The notes under the pieces were generated by a model that saw only the letters and a program-made list of their open reading frames with translations, did no database searches and had not been told where the DNA came from. Position numbers and translations under genes: made by a program. Source: JAEUMG01 sp963805405 (GTDB lineage: Bacteria > Pseudomonadota > Alphaproteobacteria > Rhizobiales > Aestuariivirgaceae). From it: a DNA stretch of 64,000 bases. The stretch lies in the NCBI GenBank assembly GCA_963805405.1, contig CAWDUC010000018.1, positions 1-64,000 on the forward strand, given 5' to 3'. Positions 27,488 through 36,534 of this stretch are shown in pieces. Every line of letters begins with the position of its first letter. Within the stretch, counting starts at the first letter, position 1.

Positions 27488-28915
27488 CTAGTCGAACGAC
27501 AATGGCTCGACCGTATCCTTGCCGACTGGCGCTACGACCGTGTCTGGAATCTCAGGCGTGCTTTCGCCCCGCTTGATCTCGTAACCGGCCGCCTGGAGTG
27601 TTTGCTCGTTGCGTTCGGCTGCATCGTCAAGCGCTTGCTGAACGGTCTTCTTGCCGGAAATCGCGTTGGAAACCTCTTCCTGCAATTGGTCGAGCAGGAC
27701 GGCATATTCCGGCAGATGCCAATAATCGTTGGTGTAAGCCAGAGCCTGGGCAAAGTGCTTGTTGTAGCTGTTCAGGCTCTGCCATTCCGGGCTGTCGAGA
27801 ACCGACTTCAGGCCGGTCTGGCAGACTGCTGCATAGCGCTTCTGCTGTTCGGGTTGGAAATACCATTCCATGAACTTGACCAGCGTATCGATCTTCTTGG
27901 AATAGGCGTTGATGCCCATGCCCTGTCCGCCGACGCTGAACTGGCGGCGGAACTTGCCGTCGCGCCCGACGGCCCCGGGAAGGTTTCCAAAGCCGGTCGA
28001 GGTGGCAAACTTGTTCACTTTTTCATCGGCGTTTGAGCCGTTGAAATAGTACCATTGCATGGCCATCGCGAGTTTGCCCTGCTGGAAGGCCGCGTTGACT
28101 TCGTCCCAGCCCCAATTCCCGCTGCCCGGAGGGCCGAATTTGAACATGTCGACATAGGCCTGGACGCCGTCGACCGAAGCCGGGGAGTTCAGATACCCTT
28201 TCACTTCGTTGGTGGCTGGATTGTAAAGCTCGCCGCCAAACGACCAGAGGAAGCTGTTGGAAGCGGTGGTTGCGAAGTCGTAATCGCGGCCGCCCATCTG
28301 GCCCCAGCCATAAAGACCCTGATCAGGCCGCGTGAAGAACTCTGCGATCTCCTTGGCGTCCTGATAGGTTTGCGGTGGTGCCAGGTCCTTGCCGTATTTC
28401 GCCTTGAAGGCTTCTTTTTCCTTCGGATCCTCAAAGAGGTCCTTCCGGTACATGAAGCCATAGGCATCCTGGTTCACCGGCAGGCCCCAATACTTGCCGG
28501 AGCCGTCCGGATATTCGCCATATCGTGACAGCGAGGCGGGATTGAAGAGTTCGGGCTTCAGGACCGCCGACTTGGCGAAGACGTCATTGATAGAATAGGC
28601 ATGGCCGCCACCCGCGAATTCTGCGGTCGACTGGCTGTCCCACATTGCAAAGTCAAATGCGTCGCCCTTGATCGCGAATTCTGACGCGATCTTGTTGTGC
28701 CATTCGGGGCCGTACGGCACGAGCGCCGGGACGATCTTGACGTTCTTGTCCGGATAGTCCTTGGCGATATCGACGATCGCGTCGGCGCAGGTGCCTGCAT
28801 GCCACACGAAAGTGAGCGTTTCTTCCGCGGCTGCAAGACGCGGGACAGTAAGGATACCAACCACCGCTACGCTGGCCAATATGCTAGATTTCAGATATTT
28901 CCGAGGCACGTTCAT
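27488..28915 (-). CDS. ABC transporter substrate-binding protein
   Basis: This is a periplasmic binding protein of the sugar family (bacterial extracellular solute-binding protein type 1), 475 residues. A Sec signal peptide runs to about residue 30 (SILASVAVVGILTVPRLAAAEE). Mature-domain features include PDGSGKYWGLPVNQDAYGF, GWGQMGGRDYDFAT and VNAAFQQGKLAMAMQWYY. It heads the transport part of the operon and defines the substrate. By context it takes a polyol, sugar or short ketose handled by the aldolase and DhaKL. The frame is intact. Confidence 0.87.
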   Translation of the reverse strand: MNVPRKYLKSSILASVAVVGILTVPRLAAAEETLTFVWHAGTCADAIVDIAKDYPDKNVKIVPALVPYGPEWHNKIASEFAIKGDAFDFAMWDSQSTAEFAGGGHAYSINDVFAKSAVLKPELFNPASLSRYGEYPDGSGKYWGLPVNQDAYGFMYRKDLFEDPKEKEAFKAKYGKDLAPPQTYQDAKEIAEFFTRPDQGLYGWGQMGGRDYDFATTASNSFLWSFGGELYNPATNEVKGYLNSPASVDGVQAYVDMFKFGPPGSGNWGWDEVNAAFQQGKLAMAMQWYYFNGSNADEKVNKFATSTGFGNLPGAVGRDGKFRRQFSVGGQGMGINAYSKKIDTLVKFMEWYFQPEQQKRYAAVCQTGLKSVLDSPEWQSLNSYNKHFAQALAYTNDYWHLPEYAVLLDQLQEEVSNAISGKKTVQQALDDAAERNEQTLQAAGYEIKRGESTPEIPDTVVAPVGKDTVEPLSFD

Positions 28916-28948
28916 CGCTGCAATCCTCCCATTAGTAGTTCAACGAGC

Positions 28949-29812
28949 TCAGGCACGTTTTCTTGCCGGGGCGGTTCCGAGTTTCTTCAGTGCCTGCGGC
29001 AAGGGCAAATCATCATGGATCATCTCGCGCGCAATCCGCATGATCTTCAACGGATCGGGCGATTGGAATAGCGCGCGGCCGAACATGATGCCGTTGGCGC
29101 CGCCCTCAAGAAGTTCCGAAACAAGGCGCAGCGTATCGGCATCGGACTTCCCGCGCTCGCCCCCGGCGACCAGCATCGGCGTACCGGCGCAACTGGACAG
29201 AACCTGCTGGCAGGCTTTGACGCTACCGGGCCAGTCGGCCTTGATGATATCGGCTCCGAATTCGACAGCCATGCGCGTGTGAATGGCGATCACCTTGGGG
29301 TCGAATGGCGAGCGCAGCATTCCGTTTCGCGCGGCCATTGGCTCGGCAACATAGGCAAGGCCAAAGCGACGCGCCTGCATGGCCGTTTCAGCAGCGCGTT
29401 CGGCGGAGCGCGTCTCGAGCGCCGGATCCTTATGTGCAATGAAGATGTAGCTGAGAACCGCGTCAGCACCCATGGCCGCCGCTTCCTCGACGCTGGTGAT
29501 GGCGCGAACATCCCCTTCGGCGTATCCCGTGAACGAACCCAGCCGCCACATCGTGGTCTGATCGATCCGCATCACGACCGAAGGCTTGTCACGGCCGGAA
29601 AGCAAATCGACGTTCCGCGCAACTGCGCCGGGGGTAAGGATGATCCCGTCAAAGCCTGCATCGACCGCATTCTTGATGCCCGCGCGCAAATCTCCCACCC
29701 CGGCGATCGGACCGACATGCAACCCATGATCGAAGGCAAGACAGGCGCTGCGGCCTTGCTTGCCTGATAATATGCGCGCAAGCCGAATGGCCTTGCCGAC
29801 TGAACCGCTCAT
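28949..29812 (-). CDS. Class I aldolase of the DeoC/FbaB/LacD family
   Basis: This is a Schiff-base-forming aldolase of 287 residues with a TIM barrel. Visible landmarks are SACLAFDHGLHVGP near residue 22, FDGIILTPGAV, AYVAEPMAARNG, and the likely Schiff-base lysine in FGADIIKADWPGS near 195. The phosphate-binding end MLVAGGERGK and GGANGIMFGRALFQ follows. It resembles FbaB, DhnA-type and LsrF aldolases. The product would be a short ketose such as dihydroxyacetone (phosphate) plus an aldehyde. It directly follows the DeoR gene (1-base junction) and precedes the binding protein. Confidence 0.82.
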   Translation of the reverse strand: MSGSVGKAIRLARILSGKQGRSACLAFDHGLHVGPIAGVGDLRAGIKNAVDAGFDGIILTPGAVARNVDLLSGRDKPSVVMRIDQTTMWRLGSFTGYAEGDVRAITSVEEAAAMGADAVLSYIFIAHKDPALETRSAERAAETAMQARRFGLAYVAEPMAARNGMLRSPFDPKVIAIHTRMAVEFGADIIKADWPGSVKACQQVLSSCAGTPMLVAGGERGKSDADTLRLVSELLEGGANGIMFGRALFQSPDPLKIMRIAREMIHDDLPLPQALKKLGTAPARKRA

Positions 29813-30619
29813 CTAAAACCTTCCTTGAACAACACTTGCGGATTGGCCGATAGCCCCATTGACCGGCACGACTTCGACGCGGACCTGCGCATCTTTCAAT
29901 TCCGAAACGAGGCGCGGATCGGTGCTGTCGGGGATGAAGCAGTGATCGAATGTCGTTAGCGACGAGAACAGATTGAGCGCGGATTTCCCGAACTTGCTCT
30001 GATCGAAGGCGATTACGCTGCGATCGGACGAGGCCATCATGGCGAGCTTCGCCCTGGCGATATCCTGATCGTGCAGATAAGCGGAGGCGCCGTGAACCGC
30101 AGCTGTCGAGAAGATACCGATATCCGCACGCAACCGCGCCACCGATGTCTCGCAGACGATACCAAAGAATGCATCACTGATGGGATCATAGCGCCCGCCC
30201 AGCGAGATCAACGTGATCCCCTCTTGTCGTCCCAGGGAATTCATCAGGGAAACGCAATTGGTAATGACGGTGAGCGGAAGACGCTCCAATAGAAACGGAA
30301 GTATCGCCGAAGTTGTCGTACTGTCATCCAGGATGAGCGCCATGCCAGGCTCGATGAGTTCAGATACGCGCCGGGCCAGTGCTTGCTTTTCAGCAAGATG
30401 TTGACGCGCGCGGTAACCGACATCGCTTTCAAAGACAACGCTGGGCTGCAGCGTCGCACCGCCACGAATACGCCGGACGAGCTTGAGATCCGCGAGACGA
30501 TCGAGATCGCGATGGACTGTCATCTTGCTGACGGCAAGAAGCTCGGACAGCTCCTCGACAGTTGCGGCTTCGCGAGCCCGCAACAATTCCAGAATACGGC
30601 TCCGCCGCGCCTCTCCCAT
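29813..30619 (-). CDS. DeoR/GlpR family transcriptional regulator
   Basis: This 268-residue repressor-type regulator has an N-terminal HTH (SRILELLRAREAATVEELSELLAVSKMTVHRDLDRL lies at about 7-42) and a C-terminal sugar-phosphate sensing domain. The latter shows GMALILDDSTTTSAILPFL, LTVITNCVSLMNSL, and the conserved DIGIFSTAAVHG in place of the usual GADGID-type motif. It is the first gene of the ABC/aldolase/DhaKL operon and likely controls it in response to a phosphorylated intermediate. A TGTTA-N4-TAACA dyad lies just upstream. Confidence 0.88.
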   Translation of the reverse strand: MGEARRSRILELLRAREAATVEELSELLAVSKMTVHRDLDRLADLKLVRRIRGGATLQPSVVFESDVGYRARQHLAEKQALARRVSELIEPGMALILDDSTTTSAILPFLLERLPLTVITNCVSLMNSLGRQEGITLISLGGRYDPISDAFFGIVCETSVARLRADIGIFSTAAVHGASAYLHDQDIARAKLAMMASSDRSVIAFDQSKFGKSALNLFSSLTTFDHCFIPDSTDPRLVSELKDAQVRVEVVPVNGAIGQSASVVQGRF

Positions 30620-30641
30620 TGAAATTTATCACACCTAAACT

Positions 30642-30655
30642 TGTTATTTTTAACA
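30642..30655. promoter_or_regulatory. Palindrome upstream of the DeoR gene
   Basis: TGTTA-TTTT-TAACA is a perfect dyad in an AT-rich stretch, 22 bases before the DeoR start codon. It is a plausible operator for DeoR autoregulation and control of the whole operon. No second copy was identified with certainty nearby. Confidence 0.4.
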
Positions 30656-31136
30656 TCAAATCACATACAATCCGTGACTTCAAGGTGTTTTGCCCCGTTT
30701 CGAGAGAAAAATGAACGCGACGATGTTGCATCGCATCATCTGCAATGGCGCCCACCTGGGTCGCACCTCCAGAACCTTTTCCGAGGCATTGAGGATTTTG
30801 AGCGCCAAGGGCTTGAGTTGCTGGCATCTCTTAGAGAATGAACTACTTACTCGCGTTCATGACCTCAGATGATGTGCGTGAAGAAATTACTTCGTATCGA
30901 AGTACGCAAACTGATCGCGAGAACCATCAGCGGCTCAAAACTACCAACAGCGGCCAGTACTGCAATTAGTTCACTTGAGGCCATTTTTTTCGCGCGCGAG
31001 GCCAATTCGTTATTGAATCCGGATCACAATGAGGTATTAGAGCATTCGGTAAGACACCGACCGCAGCGAGAGTTGACGATTTTAGTCGTATTACTCTGCT
31101 AGTATCAATCAACTGAACAGGAGCTTGAGAGACAGT
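30656..31136. other. AT-rich intergenic stretch without a convincing gene
   Basis: About 480 bases separate the divergent DeoR and small basic protein genes. Short frames exist (for example 30869-31102 on plus), but their products show no domain and no good ribosome site. The region is more AT-rich than its surroundings and probably holds both promoters. Confidence 0.5.
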
Positions 31137-31394
31137 ATGGCGAAAAACCCAACGAAGCATCGTGCCGAGTGGACGAATGCAATCATCGCGGACCTGAAGC
31201 GGATGGTAAAAGATAGGCATCCGGTAAAGGCGATTGCGAAGACGCTCTCGCGCACGGAAGCGGCAATCCGCAAGAAGGGCTTCGATCTTGGTCTCTCCTT
31301 CAAGCGCCCTTCAAAGGCCGCGAAAAAGACCGCAACGCCGGCAAAGAAGGCCGCCAAGTCGACGAAGAAGGCCGCTAAGAAGTCCAAGCGTTGA
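31137..31394 (+). CDS. Small lysine-rich protein with histone H1-like tail
   Basis: The ATG at 31137 is preceded by CAGGAG. The 85-residue product has an N-terminal part that could form a helix-turn-helix (IIADLKRMVKDRHPVKAIAK, then SRTEAAIRKKGFDLGL). A tail of KAAKK/AKKAAK repeats follows, like histone H1-type nucleoid proteins. The first half resembles SANT/Myb-like or homeodomain-like modules common in rhizobial hypothetical proteins. It is monocistronic, with a strong hairpin terminator downstream. A DNA-binding role is inferred from the charge. Confidence 0.7.
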   Translation: MAKNPTKHRAEWTNAIIADLKRMVKDRHPVKAIAKTLSRTEAAIRKKGFDLGLSFKRPSKAAKKTATPAKKAAKSTKKAAKKSKR

Positions 31395-31436
31395 TACCGG
31401 CTTAGCGAATTTTCAAATCCTCTTTGTAGGATCGTC

Positions 31437-31463
31437 AAAGGGAGCTGATATACGGCTCCCTTT
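31437..31463 (+). terminator. Rho-independent-type terminator
   Basis: AAAGGGAGC and GCTCCCTTT form a 9-base stem with a 9-base loop (TGATATACG), followed by CGCATTTATT. It lies 43 bases after the small basic protein gene and ends its transcript. Confidence 0.75.
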
Positions 31464-31516
31464 CGCATTTATTACTGGCTTTCTTAGACTAAATCCTGCC
31501 AGGCTTAATTCGATTC

Positions 31517-32392
31517 ATGCGGACCGCTCCCCACACCATCCTGACTGGCGCCTATCTGGCACTCGGTGCCTTTTTCTGTTTTTCCCTCCAGGACGCCTCG
31601 GTAAAATGGCTCGTTGCTGGGATTGCCGTCGTGCAAGTGCTCTTTGTAAGAAGCGCGGTCATCACGACTGTCCTGACTCTCCGATTCGGACCCGACCTGT
31701 GGCTTAGGCTGTGGACTTCGCCCTATCGCTTGCAGCTGCTGCTCAGAGGTGTGCTGCTGCTTGGCGCATGGGTTTCTTACTACACGGCATCTCGCCAGCT
31801 CCAGCTCTCCGAGATGACTACGATTTATTATGCATCCCCGATCCTCGTAACATTTTTCGCGATCGTTTTTTTAGGCGAGAAGGTGCCAAAGACACGCTGG
31901 GCAGTGGCGGGAGCAGGCTTTGTCGGCGTCATCATTGCGTGCATGCCGCGCGACGCATCGCAAACAACGGCAATCGGCCTTGCTTTGCTTGCCGCCATCC
32001 TATGGTCGGTATCCATCACCCTCATGCGGTCCATGGCAACGAAGGTCCCCTCCCACTTCCAGATGCTCGCGCAGAACTTCATCCTGCTCGTAGCCTGCGG
32101 CGCGGTGCTTCCTTGGAGCTGGACATCGGTTTCCTGGGACAAATTGGTGCTCATGGCAGGCGTTGGCTTGTTCGGTGGCTTGGGTCAGTATCTGATGGTG
32201 GAGGCCGCGGGGCGCGCGCCCGCATCGGTTACGGCGACGATGGAATATTCCTCCCTGATCTGGGCGTTTGCGCTCGGCGCGATCATCTGGGGAGATATCC
32301 CGCCACACAATGTGTGGGTCGGGGGCGCGATCATCGTCTTAAGCGGTATCTATCTGCTCTGCTGGGAACGCCGCCGAATAAGAATAAGCTGA
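31517..32392 (+). CDS. DMT superfamily (EamA) transporter
   Basis: This 291-residue inner-membrane protein has ten predicted helices in two EamA repeats. Landmarks are GAFFCFSLQDASVKWL near residue 16, RGVLLLGAWVSYYTASRQLQL, and YYASPILVTFFAIVFLGEKV at the end of repeat 1. Repeat 2 has MVEAAGRAPASVTATMEYSSL and a terminal GGAIIVLSGIYLL. The family exports or imports metabolites such as amino acids and drugs; the substrate cannot be told. The gene is intact and convergent with the SMP-30 gene, 14 bases apart. Confidence 0.87.
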   Translation: MRTAPHTILTGAYLALGAFFCFSLQDASVKWLVAGIAVVQVLFVRSAVITTVLTLRFGPDLWLRLWTSPYRLQLLLRGVLLLGAWVSYYTASRQLQLSEMTTIYYASPILVTFFAIVFLGEKVPKTRWAVAGAGFVGVIIACMPRDASQTTAIGLALLAAILWSVSITLMRSMATKVPSHFQMLAQNFILLVACGAVLPWSWTSVSWDKLVLMAGVGLFGGLGQYLMVEAAGRAPASVTATMEYSSLIWAFALGAIIWGDIPPHNVWVGGAIIVLSGIYLLCWERRRIRIS

Positions 32393-32406
32393 GGCACGGT
32401 GCCGTC

Positions 32407-33256
32407 TCAAATATTGGGATAGCGGACGCGGAGGCCGGGGACAGCCATGGGTGCAGTGTGAATCGACCACCCGCAGAGGCTTGCGATGATCAAAGTGGAC
32501 ATGTCGTCGCCACCGAATGCGATGTTGGTTGGCGCGACGAGTTTCAGTTGCTCCCAGTCGTCGTAAAGCGTGATGAGTTGGCCATCACGCGTGAAGCGAT
32601 AGACGATATTGGGATTGTATAGCGAAATATAAAGATCGCCGGCAATATCGAGCGCAACCCCATCCGGCACCTGGCGTGGGAGATGCACCACGACTTCCCG
32701 CTCGCCTGGCGTGCCATCTTCATTGACGGCGACGCGGGAGATCAGCGGCGGTGACGATTCTGCGACATAGAGCCAACGACCATCCGCGGAAAGGCACATT
32801 CCATTGGTGAAGCCATTGGCCTTCTCGATCCCAGATTTCGGCATGGCCGTCGGTGCCAATCCGCCAGATGAAACCGTTGCTGTGCCCGAAATCGCCCGAG
32901 TCCGAGACGTAGAGGTTTCCTTGATCGTCAAAGACCGGATAGTTCGGCAATCGCATACGTTGCGCGCCATTCCCGGAAGCATAGGTGGACACCTCACCAA
33001 CCGGGGTGATCTTGTGAACGCACGCCTTGCGTTCATCGCACGCGTAGACATTTCCTCGTGCGTCGTGGGCGAGGCCGAGCAGGAATCCGCCAGGCACCCG
33101 CGCCACTGTCTCACAAATATTGTCAGTCAACCCGATACGATAAAGCTGGCCATCCTCGCCCCCTGCATAGATGCGACCATCGGGGCCCCAGGCGACTGCC
33201 TCAGGATGATCCAGGATGTGGCCCAGGTTTGTTAAGGCGAGCGACTCTGCCGTCAT
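32407..33256 (-). pseudogene. SMP-30/gluconolactonase family lactonase, frameshifted
   Basis: This six-bladed propeller hydrolyses sugar lactones to aldonic acids in sugar oxidation pathways. Likely start is MTAESLALTNLG at 33256. Metal-site residues are visible: Glu in LDHPEAVAWGPDG, Asn in FTNGMCLSADGRWLY and Asp in VPDGVALDIAGDLY. The frame breaks near 32820, just before FTNGM. Rebuilt length is about 283 residues, typical. It is divergent from the SDR and sugar ABC genes to its right. An SDR dehydrogenase plus a lactonase is the usual first pair of non-phosphorylative sugar breakdown. Confidence 0.8.
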
Positions 33257-33353
33257 TTTCCATCTCAACGCACTCCCGGCCTGATCCTTGACGATTCTTC
33301 TGCGGGCCAGCATAGGGTCTCGCGCGCTGTACGAAAATACCGATGGGAAACAA

Positions 33354-34134
33354 ATGGGTTTGCTGACCGGAAAGCTTTGCATCGTCACCGGCGCCGGCCA
33401 AGGGCTTGGGCGGGCAGTTTCACTCGAGATGGCGGCTGAGGGTGCCAAGGTCGCGCTCCTCGAACTCAATCCGAAATCGCTGGAATCGGTGACGTCGGAG
33501 ATCGCGGCGGCGGGCGGAACTGCCAAGGGATACCAGCTCGATATCACCGATTATGCGGCTTATCGCGCTGCGGTCGACGACATTGTCGCAACATTCGGCA
33601 CGATCGATGTTCTGGTCAACAACGCCGCCATCAACCCGCCGGCCCGAACAATCCTCGATGATAAGCTCGGAAGACTGGCAGCGGACGATCCGCATCAATC
33701 TCGAATCCGTCTATATGGGATCGAAACTCGTAGCGCCGCACATGGTGAAGCAGCGCGATGGCAGGATCATCCACATCGCCTCGATCCAGGGATTTGCATC
33801 GAGCGGCGAAGTCGGTGCCTACAATGCTGCAAAAGGCGGCATCCTCGCGCTCACCAAATCGATGGCTGTGGAGTTGGGGCCGCACAACATCCTCGTCAAC
33901 GCCGTCGCGCCCGGCTTCATGTCGACGCCAATGTCGGTCGATCAATGGCGTCAACGAAACGGAGACGCCGGAATTTCTCGAATGGTACGTCCGAAAGAGG
34001 CAAAATTCCCCTCGCGTCGGACGGGCTATCCGGAGGACGTTTCGGGCACGGTTGTGTTCCTGGCTTCAGGCTACTGCAGGTATATGACGGGCCAGTTGCT
34101 TGTCGTAGACGGTGGGCTGATGAGCACCTTCTGA
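33354..34134 (+). pseudogene. SDR family oxidoreductase, frameshifted
   Basis: This is a classical NAD(P)-dependent short-chain dehydrogenase. The start MGLLTGKLCIVTGAGQGLGRA at 33354 gives the TGxxxGxG cofactor motif, and DVLVNNAAINPP gives NNAG. After a break near 33665 the next frame has IASIQGFASSGEVGAYNAAKGG (catalytic Ser and YxxxK) and HNILVNAVAPGFMSTPM. A compensated slip at about 33940-34025 scrambles roughly 25 residues. Length is about 260 residues, normal. It precedes the binding-protein gene and may oxidise the imported sugar. Confidence 0.82.
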
Positions 34135-34216
34135 ATGGCTTGCGCGCTTGCGCGGCCGGCCCAAACCGCGCTTAATGCGGAAAATCGATAATCCAACAGG
34201 GAGTTACGAGACGGCC

Positions 34217-35552
34217 ATGACAAACACAGAACGGGCTTTTCGCGCCGCCAGGTCCTGAAAACCACGGCAAGCGTGGCGGCTGGCGCCGCGACGATGAAAC
34301 TTGCGCCGGGCATGGCGCAGGCGCAGACACCTGACCTCAATATGTGGTGGTGGGGCGAGCAGGAACTGCCCGGGTCTTCAGGCCTATGTCGACGATTCGG
34401 TCAAGGGTTACACGGCAGCAGCCGTGAAGCCGATGCTGCAGGACACGGCCGTTGTAATCTCGCAATTCCAGACCGCCGCCGCTGCGGGCAAGGCGCCGGA
34501 CATTCAGTTTCTCTGGAACGGCATCTACCACATGGAAAGCGTTTGGTTGGGATATCTGCGCCCGCTCGACGGCTTGATCCCCGACGACATCATCAAGGCC
34601 TCCAACCCGACATTGCTCAGCCGTTTCGGCGGCAAGACCTATCGGGTCGGCTGGTATCCCCTGCCGATGATCTGGATTTACAACAAGGATCTCTTCGACA
34701 AAGCGGGGCTCGACGCCGACAATCCGCCAAAGACCTGGGACGAGTTCCTGAATGCCTGTGACAAGATGAAAGCCGCGGGCATTGCGCCGGTCGGCGGCGG
34801 CATCCAGGACGGCTACTGGGGCGAATGGTATTTCGGTCATGCACTGGCGCAGAATGTCGACAGTGCCGGCGAAGTGATCCAGCTCTTCACCGGCGAGAAA
34901 GACTTCCGCGATCCGAAATACCACGAGCATTGGGTAAAGCTCGAAGAGTTGAAGAACAAGGGCTTCCTCAATGCAGAAATGCCATCGACCGATCTTTATT
35001 CCGGCATCGACCTGATCGTTGCCGGCAAGGTTGGAGCGGGTCTTTCGATCGCCTCGCGCCTGCCGAAGGATAGCAAGACGACCAACGGCCGTATCGGCAC
35101 GATGGTCATGCCGGTGTATGGCAAAGGCAAGCTCGCCGGACAGCCGATCTTCGACTCTCAGGGGCTCGGGATTTCCGCCGGGGTCGACCAATCCCGAAGC
35201 CGCGGCAAAGTTCCTCGAATATCTCCAGTCCGCCGATCGCCTGAAGGCGATGCACGAGAAGACCGGCTGGATTCCCTCGAGCACGAATTTCGATGTCTCG
35301 GTTATCCAGGATCCTGTGGTTCGCGACATGTGGCAGAAATGGGGGCTTTCGCCGAACATCCCCTATCTCTCCAATTTGGTGCCCGGCCAATTCTACGAGC
35401 AGGCGCTTCTGCCGACCGCGCAGCAGGTCGTTGGCGGCAAGATCACTGGCGCACAGGCCGGCGATCTTGCGGCAGATGTCGCCAAGCAGTGGCGCGACTT
35501 CAATCCAGATGTGGTCGAGAACTATAAGAAGTGGGCTGCCGATCTCGGCTGA
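34217..35552 (+). pseudogene. Sugar ABC transporter substrate-binding protein, Tat-type signal, frameshifted
   Basis: This is a family 1 solute-binding protein. ATG 34217 begins MTNTER and, after a slip near 34240, a twin-arginine-like signal SRRQVLKTTASVAAGAA ending AQAQT, so export by Tat is likely. The mature part has WWWGEQELPGLQAYVDD (slip near 34372) and PDIQFLWNGIYHMESVW, then GWYPLPMIWIYNKDLFDKAG. After a slip near 35185 comes NPEAAAKFLEYLQS. Rebuilt length is about 445 residues. It is followed by a stem-loop and two permease genes. The ATPase lies convergently downstream. Confidence 0.82.
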
Positions 35553-35565
35553 CCTTGTGACAAGA

Positions 35566-35593
35566 CGAGGCCGAACCATCCAGTTCGGCCTCG
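35566..35593 (+). terminator. Stem-loop after the binding-protein gene
   Basis: CGAGGCCGAAC and GTTCGGCCTCG form an 11-base perfect stem with a 6-base loop. It starts 13 bases after the binding-protein stop and is followed by CCCTTATCCTTACC. It probably stabilises the upstream message or partly terminates it before the permeases. Confidence 0.65.
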
Positions 35594-35652
35594 CCCTTAT
35601 CCTTACCTATTCGCGGTTTCGTAATGGCGCGTGACACGGAACGAAGCCGGTA

Positions 35653-36531
35653 ATGCAATCCTCCAGGCTTACTCCCTATCTTTACGTAGCGCCGCTCGTT
35701 GCGCTGCTGCTCTTTGTTTTTGGCTACCCGCTCGTTCGCATCTTCGAATTCAGCTTCAAGATGGTGCGTGGCATCGATGGCCCGTGGATCGGCTTCAGAA
35801 ACTATCAACTGGTGCTCTCCCAGTCTCTCTTCTGGGAGTCGGTGCTGCACAATATCTATCTGCTGCTTGCCGTGCCCTTCATGGTTGGCTGGTCTCTCAT
35901 CATTTCGGTCATCCTCTATGAACGGCTGAAAGGCTGGAAACTCTACCGCATAGTTCTCTTCCTTCCCTACATCCTCGCGATTCCGATCATCGCGGTAATC
36001 GTGAAGAAGATGTTCCAGTTCAATGGCCCGGTGAACGAGGTGCTGCGCTGGGTCGGGCTCGACTTTCTTGCCCTCGATTGGATTGGATCGTCCGACGTGG
36101 CCCTTTGGACGGTGATGCTTCTCATCATCTGGCGTGAATCGGCGCTGGGCATCATTCTCTTCCTCGCGCGACTGCTGAGCCTCGATGAATCCTTGATCGA
36201 ATCTGCAAAGATCGAAGGCGCCAATTGGTGGCAGCGTCTCTGGTACGTGATCGTGCCGCAGATGAAGATCGTAATCGAATTCTATACTGTAGTGAGCGTC
36301 ATTACGATCCTATCGGCCGTGTTTGCCTATGTCTTTGTCATTGGCGGCGGTCGTGGCGGCCCCGGCACCTCGACCATGGTCGTCGAATTTTACATCTTCA
36401 ATGCACTGATACGATCGAGCCTCCCTGGCATCGCATCAGCGGTTTCAGTCATGCTCTTTCTCGTATCGTTGCTGTTGATCGTTCCGCTCTTTGCGATCCG
36501 CAGGCGCGCAAATGAAGAAGAGGTGCGTTAG
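35653..36531 (+). CDS. Sugar-type ABC transporter permease (MalF-like)
   Basis: This CUT1 permease of 292 residues has six helices: LYVAPLVALLLFVFGYPLV at the N-terminus, then WIGFRNYQLVLSQ. The EAA loop is LIESAKIEGANWWQRLWYVIVP near residue 185-206, and the C-terminal helix is SVMLFLVSLLLIVPLFAI. The frame is intact. Stop and next start are 3 bases apart, so translation with the second permease is coupled. Confidence 0.87.
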   Translation: MQSSRLTPYLYVAPLVALLLFVFGYPLVRIFEFSFKMVRGIDGPWIGFRNYQLVLSQSLFWESVLHNIYLLLAVPFMVGWSLIISVILYERLKGWKLYRIVLFLPYILAIPIIAVIVKKMFQFNGPVNEVLRWVGLDFLALDWIGSSDVALWTVMLLIIWRESALGIILFLARLLSLDESLIESAKIEGANWWQRLWYVIVPQMKIVIEFYTVVSVITILSAVFAYVFVIGGGRGGPGTSTMVVEFYIFNALIRSSLPGIASAVSVMLFLVSLLLIVPLFAIRRRANEEEVR

Positions 36532-36534
36532 CTC

